In this document: piece by piece, positions 45,017 through 59,214 of the stretch
Numbering within the stretch: the stretch's first letter is position 1
Layout of the letters: each line of letters starts with the position of its first letter
From: Vespa crabro
Lineage: Eukaryota; Arthropoda; Insecta; Hymenoptera; Vespidae
Direction: 5' to 3'
NCBI RefSeq assembly: GCF_910589235.1
Contig: NC_060957.1
Location: 2,506,598 to 2,570,597, forward strand
Length of the DNA: 64,000 nucleotides
Position numbers and translations under genes: made by a program
The notes under the pieces: model-generated
What the model was told of the DNA's origin: nothing
Databases searched by the model: none
The model's input: the letters and a program-made list of their open reading frames with translations, nothing else

Positions 45017-46041
45017 CTTGTTACTATTATTATTAGTATATCTATTTTTGTCATTATTATTCTTGTTATTATTATTATTAATATTGATATTATTATAATT
45101 GTTATTGTTAATGTTATTGTTATTATTATTGTTATTGTTATTGATATTGTTATTGTTATTGTTATTGTCATTGTTATTGTTATTGTTATTGTTATTGTTA
45201 TTGTTATTGTTATTGATATTGTTATGGTTATTGTTATTGTTATTGTTATTGTTATTGTTATTGTTATTGATATTGTGATTGTTATTGTTATTGTTATTGT
45301 TATTGTTATTGTTATTGTTATTGTTATTGTTATTGTTATTGTTATTGTTATTTTTATTGTTATTTTTACTGTTATTGTTATCGATAGTGTTTTTATTATT
45401 ATTGTTATTATTATTGTTAATATTATTATTATTATTATTATAATTATTATTATTATTATTATTATTATTATCATTATTATTCTTGATAATATTATTCTTG
45501 ATATTAATATTATTATTATTATATTTATTATTCTTGTTACTTTTATTAATATTAAATCTATTTATGTTATTATTATTCATTTTATTATTATTATTATTAC
45601 TGTTACTATTATTATTGTTATAGTTAATATTATTGTTATTATTATTGGTATTTGTTATTGTTTTTGTTACTGCTATAGTTATTGTTATTGTTATTGTTTT
45701 TGTTATTGATATTGTTATTATTATTGTTATTGTTATTGTTATTGTTTTTTTTATTGTTATTGTTACTGTTACTGTTTTTGTTATCATTATTATTATTATT
45801 GTTATTATTATTCTTGTTATTATTATTATTATTATACTTGTAATTATTAAGATTATTCTACATGTTATTACTTATCTTGTTATTATTATTCTTGTTAATA
45901 TTATCATTATTATTATTATTATTCTTAATATTCCTGTTAATACTATTCTATTTATAATTCTTATTATTATTATTATTATTACACTTGTTATTATTATTAT
46001 TATAATAATTATTATTATTATTCTTGTTAATCTTATTCTTG
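43597..46041 (+). repeat. Beta-prime unit 28 with L1 and fusion joint
   Basis: Box T is at 44119 and L1 with ACGCGT at 44752. Near 45,420-45,440 the gamma region ends abruptly in an ATT run, and the sequence continues as the region upstream of alpha, followed by a full alpha leader. Confidence 0.8.
44752..44821 (+). repeat. L1 landmark with ACGCGT
   Basis: ACTAGTTATCATGAACC, with ACGCGT at 44812. It opens the fused copy v, which has no L2. Confidence 0.9.
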
Positions 46042-46095
46042 CTATTACTATTATTATTGTTTTTCTTGTTATGATTATTCTTGTTATTATTATTC

Positions 46096-46151
<56 letters not shown>

Positions 46152-46703
46152 GTTTATATTCTTTTTATTATTATTCTTGATATTATTTTTCATATCACTA
46201 CTATTATTATTGTTATTATTACTAATCTTGTTAATATTATTATTTTTATTATTATTATACTTGAAAATATTATTCTTGTTATTATTATTATTAATATTAT
46301 AATTATTATTCTTGTTACTGTTATTATTAATATATATATTTTTGTCATTATTATTCTTGTTATTATTATTATTATTATTGGTATTATTATTATTCTTATT
46401 GTTAATCTTATTGTTATTGTTATTGTTATTGTTATTGTTATTGTTATTGTTATCGTTATTGTTATTGTTATTGTTATTGTTATTGTTATTGTTATTGTTA
46501 TTATTGTCATTATTATTATTAATATTATTATTTTTATTATTATTCTTGTTATTCTTATTCTTGTGATTCTTATTCTTGTTATTATTATTATTATTGTAAA
46601 TATTGTTATGACTATTCTTGTTATTATTAATAATATTATTATTCATGTTATTATTATTATTATTATTGTTATTTTTATTATTATTACTCTTTCATTATTA
46701 TTC

Positions 46704-46766
<63 letters not shown>

Positions 46767-47318
46767 TTTATAATATTATTCTTGTTTTTAATATTATTAT
46801 TATTATATTTATTATTCTTGTTACTTTTATTAATATTATATCTATTTTTGTTATTATTATTCTTTTTATTAATATTATTATTATTGTTACTATTATTATT
46901 GTTATCGTTATTATTATTGTTATTATTATTGTTATTGTTATTGTTTTTGTTACTGTTATTGTTATTGTTATTGTTATTGTTTTTGTTATTGTTATTGTTA
47001 TTGTTATTGTTATTGTTATTGTTATTATTATTATTATTATTGTTAATACTCTTTTAATAATTATTCTTGCTATTGTTATTGTAATTATACTAGTTATTAT
47101 GAACCTTGTTATTATATTAATTATTATTATTATTATTGTTATTATTAAACGTGTAATTATTATTCTTGTTATTATCATTCTTGTTATTTTTCTCTTAATA
47201 ATTATTATTATTATCATACTTCCTATTATTATTCTTGTTCTTATTATTATTATTATTATTATTATTCTTGTTATTATTATTCCCGTTAAGACTATTAATA
47301 TTGTTATTATTATTAATC

Positions 47319-47350
<32 letters not shown>

Positions 47351-47840
47351 CTTGTTACTATTATTATTAGTATATCTATTATTGTCATTATTATTCTTGT
47401 TATTATTATTATTATTATTGATATTATTATTATTGTTATTGTTATTGTTATTGTTATTGTTATTGTTATTGTTATTGTTATTGTTAGTGTTATTGTTATT
47501 GTTATTGTTATTTTTATGATTATTGTTATTATTATTGTTCTTGTTATTGATATTGTTATTGTTATTGTTATTGTTATTGTTATTGTTATTGTTATTGTTA
47601 TCGTTATTGTTATTGTAATTGTTATTGTTATTGTTATTGTTATTGATATTGTTATTGTTATTGTTATTGTTATTGTTATTCTTATTGTTATTGTTATTGT
47701 TATTTTTATTGTTATTGTTATTTTTATTATTATTGATAATGTTATTGTTATCGTTAGTATTATAATTATTATTGTTATTATTATTATCATTATTATTATT
47801 ATTAGTCTTATTATTCCTGTTGATACTATTCCATTTAGTA

Positions 47841-47883
<43 letters not shown>

Positions 47884-47942
47884 TCTTGTTATAATTATTA
47901 TTATAATAATTATTATGATTATTCTTGTTATTCTAATTCTTT
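46042..47942 (+). repeat. Alpha unit 29 with L3
   Basis: Box F is CTATTAC instead of TTATTAC. Box N at 46579 has the ATTATTATT variant. L3 is at 47089. The full leader is present upstream. Confidence 0.8.
47089..47158 (+). repeat. L3 landmark
   Basis: ACTAGTTATTATGAACC with AAACGTG. It lies 2,337 bp after L1 because the intervening L2 region is deleted. Confidence 0.9.
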
Positions 47943-48461
47943 TTATTACTATTATTATTGTTTTTCTTGTTATGATTATTCTTGTTATTATTATTCTTGA
48001 AAATATTATTCTTGTTATTATTATTATTAATATTATAATTATTATTCTTGTTACTATTATTTTTAGTATATCAATTTTTGTCATTATTATTCTTCTTATT
48101 ATTATTATTAATATTGATATTATTATTATTGTTATTGTAAATGTTATTGTTATTATTATTGTTATTGTTATTTTTATTGTTATTGTTATTGTTATTGTTA
48201 TTGATATTGTTATTGTTATAGTTATTGTTATTGTTATTGTTATTGTTATTGTTATTGTTATTATTATTGTTATTGTTATAGTTATTGTTATTTTTATTAT
48301 TATTCTTGTTATTCTTATTCTTGTTATTACCATTATTATTGTAACTATTGTTATGACTATTCTTCTTATAATTTATAATATTATTATTCATGTTATTATA
48401 ATTATTATTATTGTTATTTTTATTATTATTACTCTTTCATTATTATTCTTATTATTATTAA

Positions 48462-48511
<50 letters not shown>

Positions 48512-49135
48512 TTTATAATATTATTCTTGTTTTTAATATTATTATTATTATATTTATTATTCTTGTTACTTTTACTAATATTATATCTATTTTTGTTATT
48601 ATTATTCTTTTTATTAATATTATTATTATTGTTACTATTATTATTGTTATCGTTATTATTATTGTTATTATTATTGTTATTGTTATTGTTTTTGTTACTG
48701 TTATTGTTATTGTTATTGTTATTGTTATTGTTATTGTTATTGTTATTGTTATTGTTATTGTTATTGTTATTGTTATTGTTAGTGTTATTGTTATTGTTAT
48801 TGTTATTTTTATGATTATTGTTATTATTATTGTTCTTGTTATTGATATTGTTATTGTTATTGTTATTGTTATTGTTATTGTTATTGTTATTGTTATCGTT
48901 ATTGTTATTGTTATTGTTATTGTTATTGTTATTGTTATTGATATTGTTATTGTTATTGTTATTGTTATTGTTATTTTTATTGTTATTGTTATTGTTATTT
49001 TTATTGTTATTGTTATTTTTATTATTATTGATAATGTTATTGTTATCGTTAGTATTATAATTATTATTGTTATTATTATTATCATTATTATTATTATTAG
49101 TCTTATTATTCCTGTTGATACTATTCCATTTAGTA

Positions 49136-49175
<40 letters not shown>

Positions 49176-49234
49176 TCTTGTTATAATTATTATTATAATA
49201 ATTATTATGATTATTCTTGTTATTCTAATTCTTG
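47943..49234 (+). repeat. Beta unit 30
   Basis: Box F has the TTCTTT prefix and box T is at 48324. It corresponds to unit 18 at a 23,580 bp offset, with (GTTATT)n length differences near 48,700. Confidence 0.8.
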
Positions 49235-49753
49235 TTATTACTATTATTATTGTTTTTCTTGTTATGATTATTCTTGTTATTATTATTCTTGAAAATATTA
49301 TTCTTGTTATTATTATTATTAATATTATAATTATTATTCTTGTTACTATTATTTTTAGTATATCAATTTTTGTCATTATTATTCTTCTTATTATTATTAT
49401 TAATATTGATATTATTATTATTGTTATTGTAAATGTTATTGTTATTATTATTGTTATTGTTATTTTTATTGTTATTGTTATTGTTATTGTTATTGATATT
49501 GTTATTGTTATAGTTATTGTTATTGTTATTGTTATTGTTATTGTTATTGTTATTATTATTGTTATTGTTATTGTTATTGTTATTTTTATTATTATTCTTG
49601 TTATTCTTATTCTTGTTATTACCATTATTATTGTAACTATTGTTATGACTATTCTTCTTATAATTTATAATATTATTATTCATGTTATTATAATTATTAT
49701 TATTGTTATTTTTATTATTATTACTCTTTCATTATTATTCTTATTATTATTAA

Positions 49754-49809
<56 letters not shown>

Positions 49810-51473
49810 TTTATAATATTATTCTTGTTTTTAATATTATTATTATTATATTTATTATTCTTGTTACTTTTACTAATATTATATCTATTTTTGTTATTAT
49901 TATTCTTTTTATTAATATTATTATTATTGTTACTATTATTATTGTTATCGTTATTATTATTGTTATTATTATTGTTATTGTTATTGTTTTTGTTACTGTT
50001 ATTGTTATTGTTATTGTTATTGTTATTGTTATTGTTATTGTTATTGTTATTGTTATTGTTATTGTTATTGTTATTGTTAGTGTTATTGTTATTGTTATTG
50101 TTATTTTTATGATTATTGTTATTATTATTGTTCTTGTTATTGATATTGTTATTGTTATTGTTATTGTTATTGTTATTGTTATTGTTATTGTTATTGTTAT
50201 TGTTATTGTAATTGTTATTGTTATTGTTATTGTTATTGATATTGTTATTGTTATTGTTATTGTTATTGTTATTTTTATTGTTATTGTTATTGTTATTTTT
50301 ATTGTTATTGTTATTTTTATTGTTATTGTTATTGTTATTGTTATTGTTATTGTTATTGTTATAGTTATTGTTATTATTATTGTTATTGTTATTGTTATTG
50401 TTATTGTTATTGTTATTGTTATTGTTATTGTTATTGTTATTGTTATTGTTATAGTTATTGTTATTTTTATTGTTATTGTAACTGTTATTGTTATTGTTAT
50501 CATTATTATTGTTATTGTTATTGTTATTGTTATTGTTATTAATATTATTGTTATTATTATAATTAATATTATTATTTTTATTATTATTCTTGTTATTCTT
50601 ATTCTTGTTATTACCATTATTATTGTAACTATTGTTATGAATATTCTTGTTATAATTTATAATATTATGATTTATGTTATTATTATTATTATTCTTGTTA
50701 TTTTTATTATTATTACTCTTTCATTATTATTCTTATTATTAATATTATTATTATTATTATTATTATTCTTTATATTATTATTCTTGTTTTTAATATAATT
50801 ATTATTATATTTATTATTCTTGTTACTTTTATTAATATTATATCTATTTTAGTTATTATTGTTCTTTTTATTAATATTATTATTATTGTTACTATTATTA
50901 TTGTTATCGTTATTATTATTGTTATTATTATTGTTATTGTTTTTGTTTTTGTTAATGTTATTGTTATTGTTATTGTTATTGTTATTGTTTTTGTTATTGT
51001 TATTGTTATTGTTATTGTTATTGTTATTGTTATTGTAATTGTTATTGTTACTGTTATTGCTATTGTTATTATTATTGTTATTGTTATTGTTATTGTTATT
51101 TTTATTGTTATTGTTACTGTTACTGTTATTGTTATCATTATTATTATTATTGTTATTATTATTCTTGTTATTATTATTATTATTATTATTATTGTTAATA
51201 CTCTTTTTATTATTATTGTTGCTATTGTTATTGTAATTATACTAGTTATCATGAAACTTGTTATTATATTTATTAATATTATTATTATTGTTATTATTAT
51301 ACGCGTAATTATAATTCTTGTTATTTTCATTCTTGTTATTATTCTCATAATAATTATTATTATTATCATACTTCCTATTATTATTCTTGTTCTTATTATT
51401 ATTATTATTATTATTGTTATTCTTGTTATTATTATTCCCGTCACTACTATTAATATTGCTATTATTATTAATC

Positions 51474-51505
<32 letters not shown>

Positions 51506-51935
51506 CTTGTTACTATTATTATTAGTATATCTATTTTTGTCATTATTATTCTTGTTATTATTATTATTAATATTGATATTATTATAATTGTTATTGTTAA
51601 TGTTATTGTTATTATTATTGTTATTGTTATTGTTATTGTTATTGTTATTGTTATTGTCATTGTTATTGTTATTGTTATTGTTATTGTTATTGTTATTGTT
51701 ATTGATATTGTTATGGTTATTGTTATTGTTATTGTTATTGTTATTGTTATTGTTATTGATATTGTGATTGTTATTGTTATTGTTATTGTTATTGTTATTG
51801 TTATTGTTATTGTTATTGTTATTGTTATTGTTATTGTTATTTTTATTGTTATTTTTACTGTTATTGTTATCGATAGTGTTTTTATTATTATTGTTATTAT
51901 TATTGTTAATATTATTATTATTATTCTTATTCATG
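49235..51935 (+). repeat. Beta unit 31 with double T box and L1
   Basis: T boxes are at 49616 and 50608, 992 bp apart (two hexamers longer than in units 19 and 24). L1 at 51241 reads ATCATGAAACTTG, sharing the AAACTTG variant with the L1 at 8375. Confidence 0.8.
51241..51310 (+). repeat. L1 landmark with ACGCGT
   Basis: ACTAGTTATCATGAAACTTG, with ACGCGT at 51301. It opens the reference copy vi. Confidence 0.9.
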
Positions 51936-52064
51936 TTATTACTATTATTATTGTATTTATTGTTATGATTATTCTTGTTTTTTTAATTATTATTATTATT
52001 AATATTATTATTCATGTTATTAATATTAATATTATTATTATTATTATTATTGTAATTATTATTC

Positions 52065-52124
<60 letters not shown>

Positions 52125-52202
52125 CTGTTATTATTATTATTATTATACTTGTTATTATTATAATTATTCTACATGTTATTACTAATCTTGTTATTATTAT
52201 TC

Positions 52203-52243
<41 letters not shown>

Positions 52244-52822
52244 GTTAATATTCTTTTCATTATTATTCTTGATATTATTATTCATGTCACTACTATTATT
52301 ATTGTTATTATTATTAATCTTGTTAATATTATTATTATTATTATTATTATACTTGAAAATATTATTCTTGTTATTATTATTATTAATATTATAATTAATA
52401 TTCTTGATACTGTTATTATTAATATATATATTTTTGTCATTATTATTCTTGTTATTATTATTATTATTATTGATATTATTATTATTCTTATTGCTAATTT
52501 TATTGATATTGTTATTGTTATTGTTATTGTTATTGTTATTGTTATTGTTATCGTTATTGTTATTGTTATTGTTATAGTTATTGTTATTGTTATAGTTATT
52601 GTTATTGTTATTGTTATTGTTATTATTGTTATAATTATTATTAATATTATTATTTTTATTATTATTCTTGTTATTCTTATTCTTGTGATTCTTATTCTTG
52701 TTATTACTATTATTATTGTAAATATTGTTATGACTATTCTTGTTATAATTAATAATATTATTATTCATGTTATTATTATTATTATTATTGTTATTTTTAT
52801 TATTATTACTCTTTCATTATTC

Positions 52823-52864
<42 letters not shown>

Positions 52865-53186
52865 TTTATAATATTATTCTTGTTTTTAATATTATTATTA
52901 TTATATTTATTATTCTTGTTACTTTTATTAATATTATATCTATTTTTGTTATTATTATTCTTTTTATTAATATTATTATTATTGTTACTATTATTATTGT
53001 TATCGTTATTATTATTGTTATTATTATTGTTATTGTTATTGTTTTTGTTACTGTTATTGTTATTGTTATTGTTATTGTTTTTGTTATTGTTATTGTTATT
53101 GTTATTGTTATTGTTATTGTTATTATTATTATTATTATTGTTAATACTCTTTTAATAATTATTCTTGCTATTGTTATTGTAATTAT

Positions 53187-53256
53187 ACTAGTTATTATGA
53201 ACCTTGTTATTATATTAATTATTATTATTATTATTGTTATTATTATACGTGTAATT
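53187..53256 (+). repeat. L2 landmark
   Basis: ACTAGTTATTATGAACC with ATACGTG. It lies 1,946 bp after L1. Confidence 0.9.
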
Positions 53257-53416
53257 ATTATTCTTGTTATTATCATTCTTGTTATTATTCTCATAATAAT
53301 TATTATTATTATCATACTTCCTATTATTATTCTTGTTCTTATTATTATTATTATTATTATTATTCTTGTTATTATTATTCCCGTTAAAACTATTAATATT
53401 GTTATTATTATTAATC

Positions 53417-53448
<32 letters not shown>

Positions 53449-53544
53449 CTTGTTACTATTATTATTAGTATATCTATTATTGTCATTATTATTCTTGTTA
53501 TTATTATTATTGATATTATTATTATTGTTATTGTTATTATTATT

Positions 53545-53712
53545 GTTCTTGTTATTGATATTGTTATGGTTATTGTTATTGTTATTGTTATTGTTATTGT
53601 TATTCTTATTGTTATTGTTATTGTTATTGTTCTTGTTATTGATATTGTTATGGTTATTGTTATTGTTATTGTTATTGTTATTGTTATCGTTATTGTTATT
53701 GTTATTGTTATT
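53545..53712 (+). repeat. 84 bp tandem duplication private to HOR copy vi
   Basis: GTTCTTGTTATTGATATTG starts at 53545 and again at 53629. The 84 bp step equals 14 hexamers, so the GTTATT register is kept. Counterparts near 1.2, 14.8, 30.0, 39.7 and 62.7 kb have a single copy. Confidence 0.88.
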
Positions 53713-53950
53713 GTTATTGTTATTGTTATTGTTATTGTTATTGTTATTCTTATTGTTATTGTTATTGTTATTGTTATTGTTATTGTTATTCTTATTGTTA
53801 TTGTTATTGTTATTTTTATTGTTATTGTTATTTTTATTATTATTGTTACTGTTATTGTTATCGTTAGTATTATAATTATTATTGTTATTATTATTATCAT
53901 TATTATTATTATTAGTCTTATTATTCCTGTTGATACTATTCCATTTAGTA

Positions 53951-53993
<43 letters not shown>

Positions 53994-54052
53994 TCTTGTT
54001 ATAATTATTATTATAATAATTATTATGATTATTCTTGTTATTCTAATTCTTG

Positions 54053-54583
54053 TTATTACTATTATTATTGTTTTTCTTGTTATGATTATTCTTGTTATTA
54101 TTATTATTAATATTATAATTATTATTCTTGTTACTATTATTTTTAGTATATCAATTTTTGTCATTATTATTCTTCTTATTATTATTATTAATATTGATAT
54201 TATTATTATTGTTATTGTAAATGTTATTGTTATTATTATTGATATTGTTATTTTTATTGTTATTGTTATTGTTATTGTTATTATTATTGTTATTTTTATT
54301 GTTATTGTAATTGTTATTGTTATTGTTATCATTATTATTGTTATTGTTATTGTTATTGTTATTGTTATTGTTATTGTTATTAATATTATTGTTATTATTA
54401 TAATTAATATTATTATTTTTATTAATATTCTTGTTATTCTTGTTCTTGTTATTACCATTATTATCGTAACTATTGTTATGACTATTCTTGTTATAATTTA
54501 TAATATTATTATTCATGTTATTATTATTATTATTATTGTTATTTTTATTATTATTACTCTTTCATTATTATTCTTATTATTAA

Positions 54584-54624
<41 letters not shown>

Positions 54625-55152
54625 TTTATAATATTATTCTTGTTTTTAATATTATTATTATTATATTTATTATTCTTGTTACTTTTATTAATATTATATC
54701 TATTTTTGTTATTATTATTCTTTTTATTAATATTATTATTATTGTTACTATTATTATTGTTATCGTTATTATTATTGTTATTGTTATTGTTATTGATATT
54801 GTTATGGTTATTGTTATTGTTATTGTTATTGTTATTGTTATTGTTATTGTTATTTTTATTGTTATTGTTATTGTTATTGTTATTGTTATTGTTATTGTTA
54901 TTGTTATTGTTATCGTTATTGTTATTGTAATTGTTATTGTTATTGTTATTGTTATTGATATTGTTATTGTTATTGTTATTGTTATTGTTATTCTTATTGT
55001 TATTGTTATTGTTATTTTTATTGTTATTGTTATTTTTATTATTATTGTTAATGTTATTGTTATCGTTAGTATTATAATTATTATTGTTATTATTATTATC
55101 ATTATTATTATTATTAGTCTTATTATTCCTGTTGATACTATTCCATTTAGTA

Positions 55153-55191
<39 letters not shown>

Positions 55192-55251
55192 CTCTTGTTA
55201 TAATTATTATTATAATAATTATTATGATTATTCTTGTTATTCTAATTCTTG
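54053..55251 (+). repeat. Beta unit 33
   Basis: Box T at 54449 carries ATTATCGTAAC in place of ATTATTGTAAC. The spacing and content match units 2 and 12. Confidence 0.8.
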
Positions 55252-55305
55252 TTATTACTATTATTATTGTTTTTCTTGTTATGATTATTCTTGTTATTAT
55301 TATTC

Positions 55306-55349
<44 letters not shown>

Positions 55350-55925
55350 GTTAATATTCTTTTTATTATTATTCTTGATATTATTATTCATGTCACTACT
55401 ATTATTATTGTTATTATTATTAATCTTGTTAATATTATTATTATTATTATTATTATTATACTTGAAAATATTATTCTTGTTATTATTATTATTAATATTA
55501 TAATTATTATTCTTGATACTGTTATTATTAATATATATATTTTTGTCATTATTATTCTTGTTATTATTATTATTATTATTGATATTATTATTATTCTTAT
55601 TGCTAATCTTATTGTTATTGTTATTGTTATTGTTATTGTTATTGTTATTGTTATCGTTATTGTTATTGTTATTGTTATAGTTATTGTTATTGTTATTGTT
55701 ATTCTTATTGTTATTGTTATTGTTATTATTGTTATAATTATTATTAATATTATTATTTTTATTATTATTCTTGTTATTCTTATTCTTGTGATTCTTATTC
55801 TTGTTATTACTATTATTATTGTAAATATTGTTATGACTATTCTTGTTATAATTAATAATATTATTATTCATGTTATTATTATTATTATTATTGTTATTTT
55901 TATTATTATTCCTCTTTCATTATTC

Positions 55926-56016
<91 letters not shown>

Positions 56017-56204
56017 CATTATTATTCTTGATAATATTATTCTTGATATTAATATTATTATTATTATATTTATTATTCTTGTTACTTTTATTAATATTAA
56101 ATCTATTTATGTTATTATTATTCATTTTATTATTATTATTATTACACTTGTTATTATTATTATTATAATAATTATTATTATTATTCTTGTTAATCTTATT
56201 CTTG
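55252..56204 (+). repeat. Hybrid (h) unit 34, leader-less
   Basis: Box N is at 55804. It is only 953 bp long, against 1,329-1,335 bp in units 3, 13 and 16, because the alpha leader (about 379 bp) is absent at the 56,130-56,145 joint. Confidence 0.82.
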
Positions 56205-56258
56205 TTATTACTATTATTATTGTTTTTCTTGTTATGATTATTCTTGTTATTATTATTC

Positions 56259-56308
<50 letters not shown>

Positions 56309-56858
56309 GTTTATATTCTTTTTATTATTATTCTTGATATTATTTTTCATATCACTACTATTATTATTGTTATTATTACTAATCTTGTTAATATTATTAT
56401 TTTTATTATTATTATACTTGAAAATATTATTCTTGTTATTATTATTATTAATATTATAATTATTATTCTTGTTACTGTTATTATTAATATATATATTTTT
56501 GTCATTATTATTCTTGTTATTATTATTATTATTATTGGTATTATTATTATTCTTATTGTTAATCTTATTGTTATTGTTATTGTTATTGTTATTGTTATTG
56601 TTATTGTTATCGTTATTGTTATTGTTATTGTTATTGTTATTGTTATTATTGTCATTATTATTATTAATATTATTATTTTTATTATTATTCTTGTTATTCT
56701 TATTCTTGTGATTCTTATTCTTGTTATTACTATTATTATTGTAAATATTGTTATGACTACTCTTGTTATTATTAATAATATTATTATTCATGTTATTATT
56801 ATTATTATTATTGTTATTTTTATTATTATTACTCTTCCATTATTATTCTTATTATTAA

Positions 56859-56911
<53 letters not shown>

Positions 56912-57463
56912 TTTATAATATTATTCTTGTTTTTAATTTTATTATTATTATATTTATTATTCTTGTTACTTTTATTAATATTATATCTATTTTTGTTATT
57001 ATTATTCTTTTTATTAATATTATTATTATTGTCACTATTATTATTGTTATCGTTATTATTATTGTTATTATTATTGTTATTGTTATTGTTTTTGTTACTG
57101 TTATTGTTATTGTTATTGTTATTGTTTTTGTTATTGTTATTGTTCTTGTTATTGTTATTGTTATTGTTATTATTATTATTATTATTGTTAATACTCTTTT
57201 AATAATTATTCTTGCTATTGTTATTGTAATTATACTAGTTATTATGAACCTTGTTATTATATTAATTATTATTATTTTTATTGTTATTATTAAACGTGTA
57301 ATTATTATTCTTGTTATTATCATTCTTGTTATTTTTCTCTTAATAATTATTATTATTATCATACTTCCTATTATTATTCTTGTTCTTATTATTATTATTA
57401 TTATTATTATTCTTGTTATTATTATTCCCGTTAAGACTATTAATATTGTTATTATTATTAATC

Positions 57464-57495
<32 letters not shown>

Positions 57496-57979
57496 CTTGT
57501 TACTATTATTATTAGTATATCTATTATTGTCATTATTATTCTTGTTATTATTATTATTATTATTGATATTATTATTATTGTTATTGTTATTGTTATTGTT
57601 ATTGTTATTGTTATTGTTATTGTTAGTGTTATTGTTATTGTTATTGTTATTTTTATGATTATTGTTATTATTATTGTTCTTGTTATTGATATTGTTATTG
57701 TTATTGTTATTGTTATTGTTATTGTTATTGTTATTGTTATTGTTATTGTTATTGTAATTGTTATTGTTATTGTTATTGTTATTGATATTGTTATTGTTAT
57801 TGTTATTGTTATTGTTATTCTTATTGTTATTGTTATTGTTATTTTTATTGTTATTGTTATTTTTATTATTATTGATAATGTTATTGTTATCGTTAGTATT
57901 ATAATTATTATTGTTATTATTATTATCATTATTATTATTATTAGTCTTATTATTCCTGTTGATACTATTCCATTTAGTA

Positions 57980-58025
<46 letters not shown>

Positions 58026-58084
58026 TCTTGTTATAATTATTATTATAATAATTATTATGATTATTCTTGTTATTCTAATTCTTG
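56205..58084 (+). repeat. Alpha unit 35 with L3
   Basis: Box N is at 56724 and L3 at 57234. A private GTTCTTG interrupts the hexamer run near 57,143. Confidence 0.8.
57234..57303 (+). repeat. L3 landmark
   Basis: ACTAGTTATTATGAACC with AAACGTG. It lies 4,047 bp after L2, the full-length spacing. Confidence 0.9.
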
Positions 58085-58607
58085 TTATTACTATTATTAT
58101 TGTTTTTCTTGTTATGATTATTCTTGTTATTATTATTCTTGAAAATATTATTCTTGTTATTATTATTATTAATATTATAATTATTATTCTTGTTACTATT
58201 ATTTTTAGTAAATCTATTTTTGTCATTATTATTCTTCTTATTATTATTATTAATATTGATATTATTATTATTGTTATTGTAAATGTTATTGTTATTATTA
58301 TTGTTATTGTTATTTTTATTGTTATTGTTATTGTTATTGTTAGTGATATTGTTATTGTTATAGTTATTGTTATTGTTATTGTTATTGTTATTGTTATTGT
58401 TATTATTATTGTTATTGTTATAGTTATTGTTATTTTTATTATTATTCTTGTTATTCTTATTCTTGTTATTACCATTATTATTGTAACTATTGTTATGACT
58501 ATTCTTCTTATAATTTATAATATTATTATTCATGTTATTATAATTATTATTATTGTTATTTTTATTATTATTACTCTTTCATTATTATTCTTATTATTAT
58601 TAATATT

Positions 58608-58638
<31 letters not shown>

Positions 58639-59111
58639 TTATTATTATTATTCTTTATAATATTATTCTTGTTTTTAATATTATTATTATTATATTTATT
58701 ATTCTTGTTACTTTTACTAATATTATATCTATTTTTGTTATTATTATTCTTTTTATTAATATTATTATTATTGTTACTATTATTATTGTTATCGTTATTA
58801 TTATTGTTATTATTATTGTTATTGTTATTGTTTTTGTTACTGTTATTGTTATTGTTATTGTTATTGTTATTGTTATTGTTATTGTTATTGTTATTGTTAT
58901 TGTTATTGTTATTGTTATTGTTATTATTATTGTTATTGTTATTTTTATTGTTATTGTTATTTTTATTATTATTTTTACTGTTATTGTTATTATCATTATT
59001 ATTATTATTAGTCTTATTATTCCTGTTGATACTATTCCATTTAGTATTGTTATTATTATTATTATTATTATTAGTCTTATTATTCCTGTTGATACTATTC
59101 CATTTAGTATA

Positions 59112-59155
<44 letters not shown>

Positions 59156-59214
59156 TCTTGTTATAATTATTATCATAATAATTATTATGATTATTCTTGT
59201 TATTCTAATTCTTG
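58085..59214 (+). repeat. Beta unit 36 with 63 bp duplication
   Basis: Box T is at 58466. The doubled CCTGTTGATACTATTCC island starts at 59010. Confidence 0.8.
59010..59135 (+). repeat. 63 bp tandem duplication (beta-prime lead-in)
   Basis: Starts at 59010 and 59073, with the same second-copy variant. Confidence 0.9.

Larger units (their letters stand above)
44752..51240 (+). repeat. HOR copy v (6,489 bp, fused by deletion)
   Basis: L1 is followed by about 0.67 kb that matches the start of copies iii and iv. Near 45.42 kb, inside an ATT run, the sequence switches to the segment that lies just upstream of an alpha unit. The gamma box, L2, beta and h are therefore missing. The rest is alpha (46042), L3 (47089), beta (47943), beta (49235), and T boxes 49616 and 50608, ending at L1 (51241). 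Confidence 0.8.
51936..54052 (+). repeat. Gamma unit 32 with L2 and 84 bp duplication
   Basis: Box N is at 52701 and L2 at 53187. The GTTCTTGTTATTGATATTG segment is present twice (53545 and 53629). Unlike units 20 and 25 it continues into a full beta unit. Confidence 0.82.

Noticed and set aside
55868..56791. Minus-strand poly-Asn frames resembling the Asn-rich proteins of Dictyostelium-like genomes
   Set aside because: AAT/AAC on the minus strand yields Asn everywhere. There is no flanking conventional protein sequence, and the frame is one of several equally open ones.
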